Assembly (NCBI GenBank): GCA_017883105.1 | Contig: JADGOF010000125.1 | Coordinates: 1 to 6,699 of the forward strand | Reading direction: 5' to 3' | Length of the DNA: 6,699 nt | From: Acidimicrobiales bacterium | Lineage (GTDB): Bacteria; Actinomycetota; Acidimicrobiia; Acidimicrobiales; RAAP-2 | Shown here: piece after piece, positions 6,436 through 6,699 of the stretch | How the letters are laid out: the number at the start of each line of letters is the position of its first letter | How positions within the stretch are numbered: position 1 is the first letter of the stretch | Program-made: the position numbers and the translations under genes | The notes under the pieces: model-generated | What the model saw: only the letters and a program-made list of their open reading frames with translations | Databases searched by the model: none | Told to the model about the DNA's origin: nothing

Positions 6436-6699
6436 CGCAGCGCTCGGCGACGGGCGTCCGGAGATCGATCCATGGGTCCATGGTCCGGATCGACGTCACC
6501 TTGAATGTCACCCTCACCGATGACTGCCTGGTCACACGGCAGATCGGGACCCGCCAACGGCTACGCATCCGATCGAACATGCGGCAGCGGCATCCGATGA
6601 TGCACAGGTGTGGATGATTCGTACCGCTCCGGCGCAGCCGACTACGTGCGCCTGGACGGCGGTCATGGCGGGCTCAATGCCCGGCGTGACCGCCTCGAT
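6436..6699. other. Upstream region of mobF, candidate oriT/regulatory region
   Basis: These 264 bases contain no convincing gene. The first part (6457-6489) is dense in palindromes: TCCGGA at 6457-6462 and 6484-6489, and CCATGG at 6470-6475 and 6478-6483. GCATCCGAT occurs twice at 6565-6573 and 6590-6598. CACAGGTGTG at 6603-6612 is a small inverted repeat (CACA/TGTG) containing GGTGTGG (6607-6613), the heptamer I recall spanning the F-plasmid nic site. MobF oriT sites often lie close to relaxase genes, so a transfer origin here is reasonable but unproven. Two plus-strand frames are weak gene candidates: ATG 6480 to TGA 6617, and GTG 6610 running off the right edge. Confidence 0.35.
6565..6598 (+). 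repeat. Direct repeat GCATCCGAT x2 upstream of mobF
   Basis: Identical 9-base copies lie at 6565-6573 and 6590-6598, 25 bases apart. Between them, ATGCGGCAGCGGCAT (6579-6593) is a near-perfect inverted repeat with ATGC/GCAT arms. Such repeats often bind relaxosome accessory proteins or regulators; here this is inference from position only. Confidence 0.45.

Noticed and set aside
6395..6580. 61-codon minus-strand frame overlapping the mobF start
   Set aside because: It overlaps the mobF N terminus in another frame, is Arg-rich at its end and has no clear ribosome site. Its third positions are GC-rich, so it is not excluded outright, but nothing supports it.
1..6699. CRISPR arrays, tRNA/rRNA genes, insertion sequences, integrase or att sites
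   Set aside because: No regular repeat-spacer pattern, no cloverleaf-like or rRNA sequence, no transposase or integrase motif, and no long flanking repeats were seen on reading either strand.

Overview
The window looks like part of a conjugative plasmid or integrative conjugative element from a high-GC actinobacterium. The coding strands use GC-rich codons and GTG starts. The first gene ends like an actinobacterial VirD4/TraG-type coupling protein, and the largest gene is a MobF (TrwC/TraI-like) relaxase-helicase of the actinobacterial kind. No chromosomal housekeeping gene, rRNA, tRNA, transposase or CRISPR array is visible. The host lineage is an inference from composition and protein style; an Acidimicrobiia-like or other environmental actinobacterium would fit.

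Left part, plus strand (1-782): the C-terminal 74 residues of a probable type IV coupling protein run in from the left edge. Its stop overlaps the start of a 187-residue protein with an N-terminal coiled coil and a Trp/Cys/His core, of the kind found as an accessory gene in actinobacterial mobile elements. The two are probably translationally coupled.

Middle-left, plus strand (783-1932): after a 194-base gap, a strong Shine-Dalgarno at 962-968 fixes a GTG start at 977 for a 271-residue helical protein. It carries an R-x4-H motif (R193, N194, H198) typical of HEPN nucleases, and its third codon positions are less GC-rich than those of its neighbours, so it looks like acquired cargo. A possible 36-codon ORF with its own ribosome site starts two bases after its stop. 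Three copies of TTAGGTA and a sigma70-like promoter with a 17-base spacer follow.

Middle (1942-2900): an 87-residue ribbon-helix-helix regulator on the plus strand is probably driven by that promoter and may repress itself through the TTAGGTA repeats. Its TAG stop interlocks with the TAG stop of an oppositely oriented 232-residue protein of unknown function inside a CTAG palindrome.

Right part, minus strand (2953-6435): the 1160-residue MobF protein has an intact relaxase domain (two tyrosine pairs, three-histidine metal site) and an intact RecD/TraI-like SF1 helicase. The 232-residue gene starts 52 bases after it on the same strand, so the two could form an operon. The 264 bases upstream of mobF (6436-6699) hold palindromes, a 9-base direct repeat and a GGTGTGG heptamer, and are the natural place to look for oriT.

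Taken together, the relaxase would nick and unwind the element's DNA and the coupling protein would pass the relaxosome to a type IV secretion channel encoded outside the window. The RHH protein would regulate locally or act as an antitoxin-like factor, and the HEPN protein is a candidate toxin or defence cargo gene.
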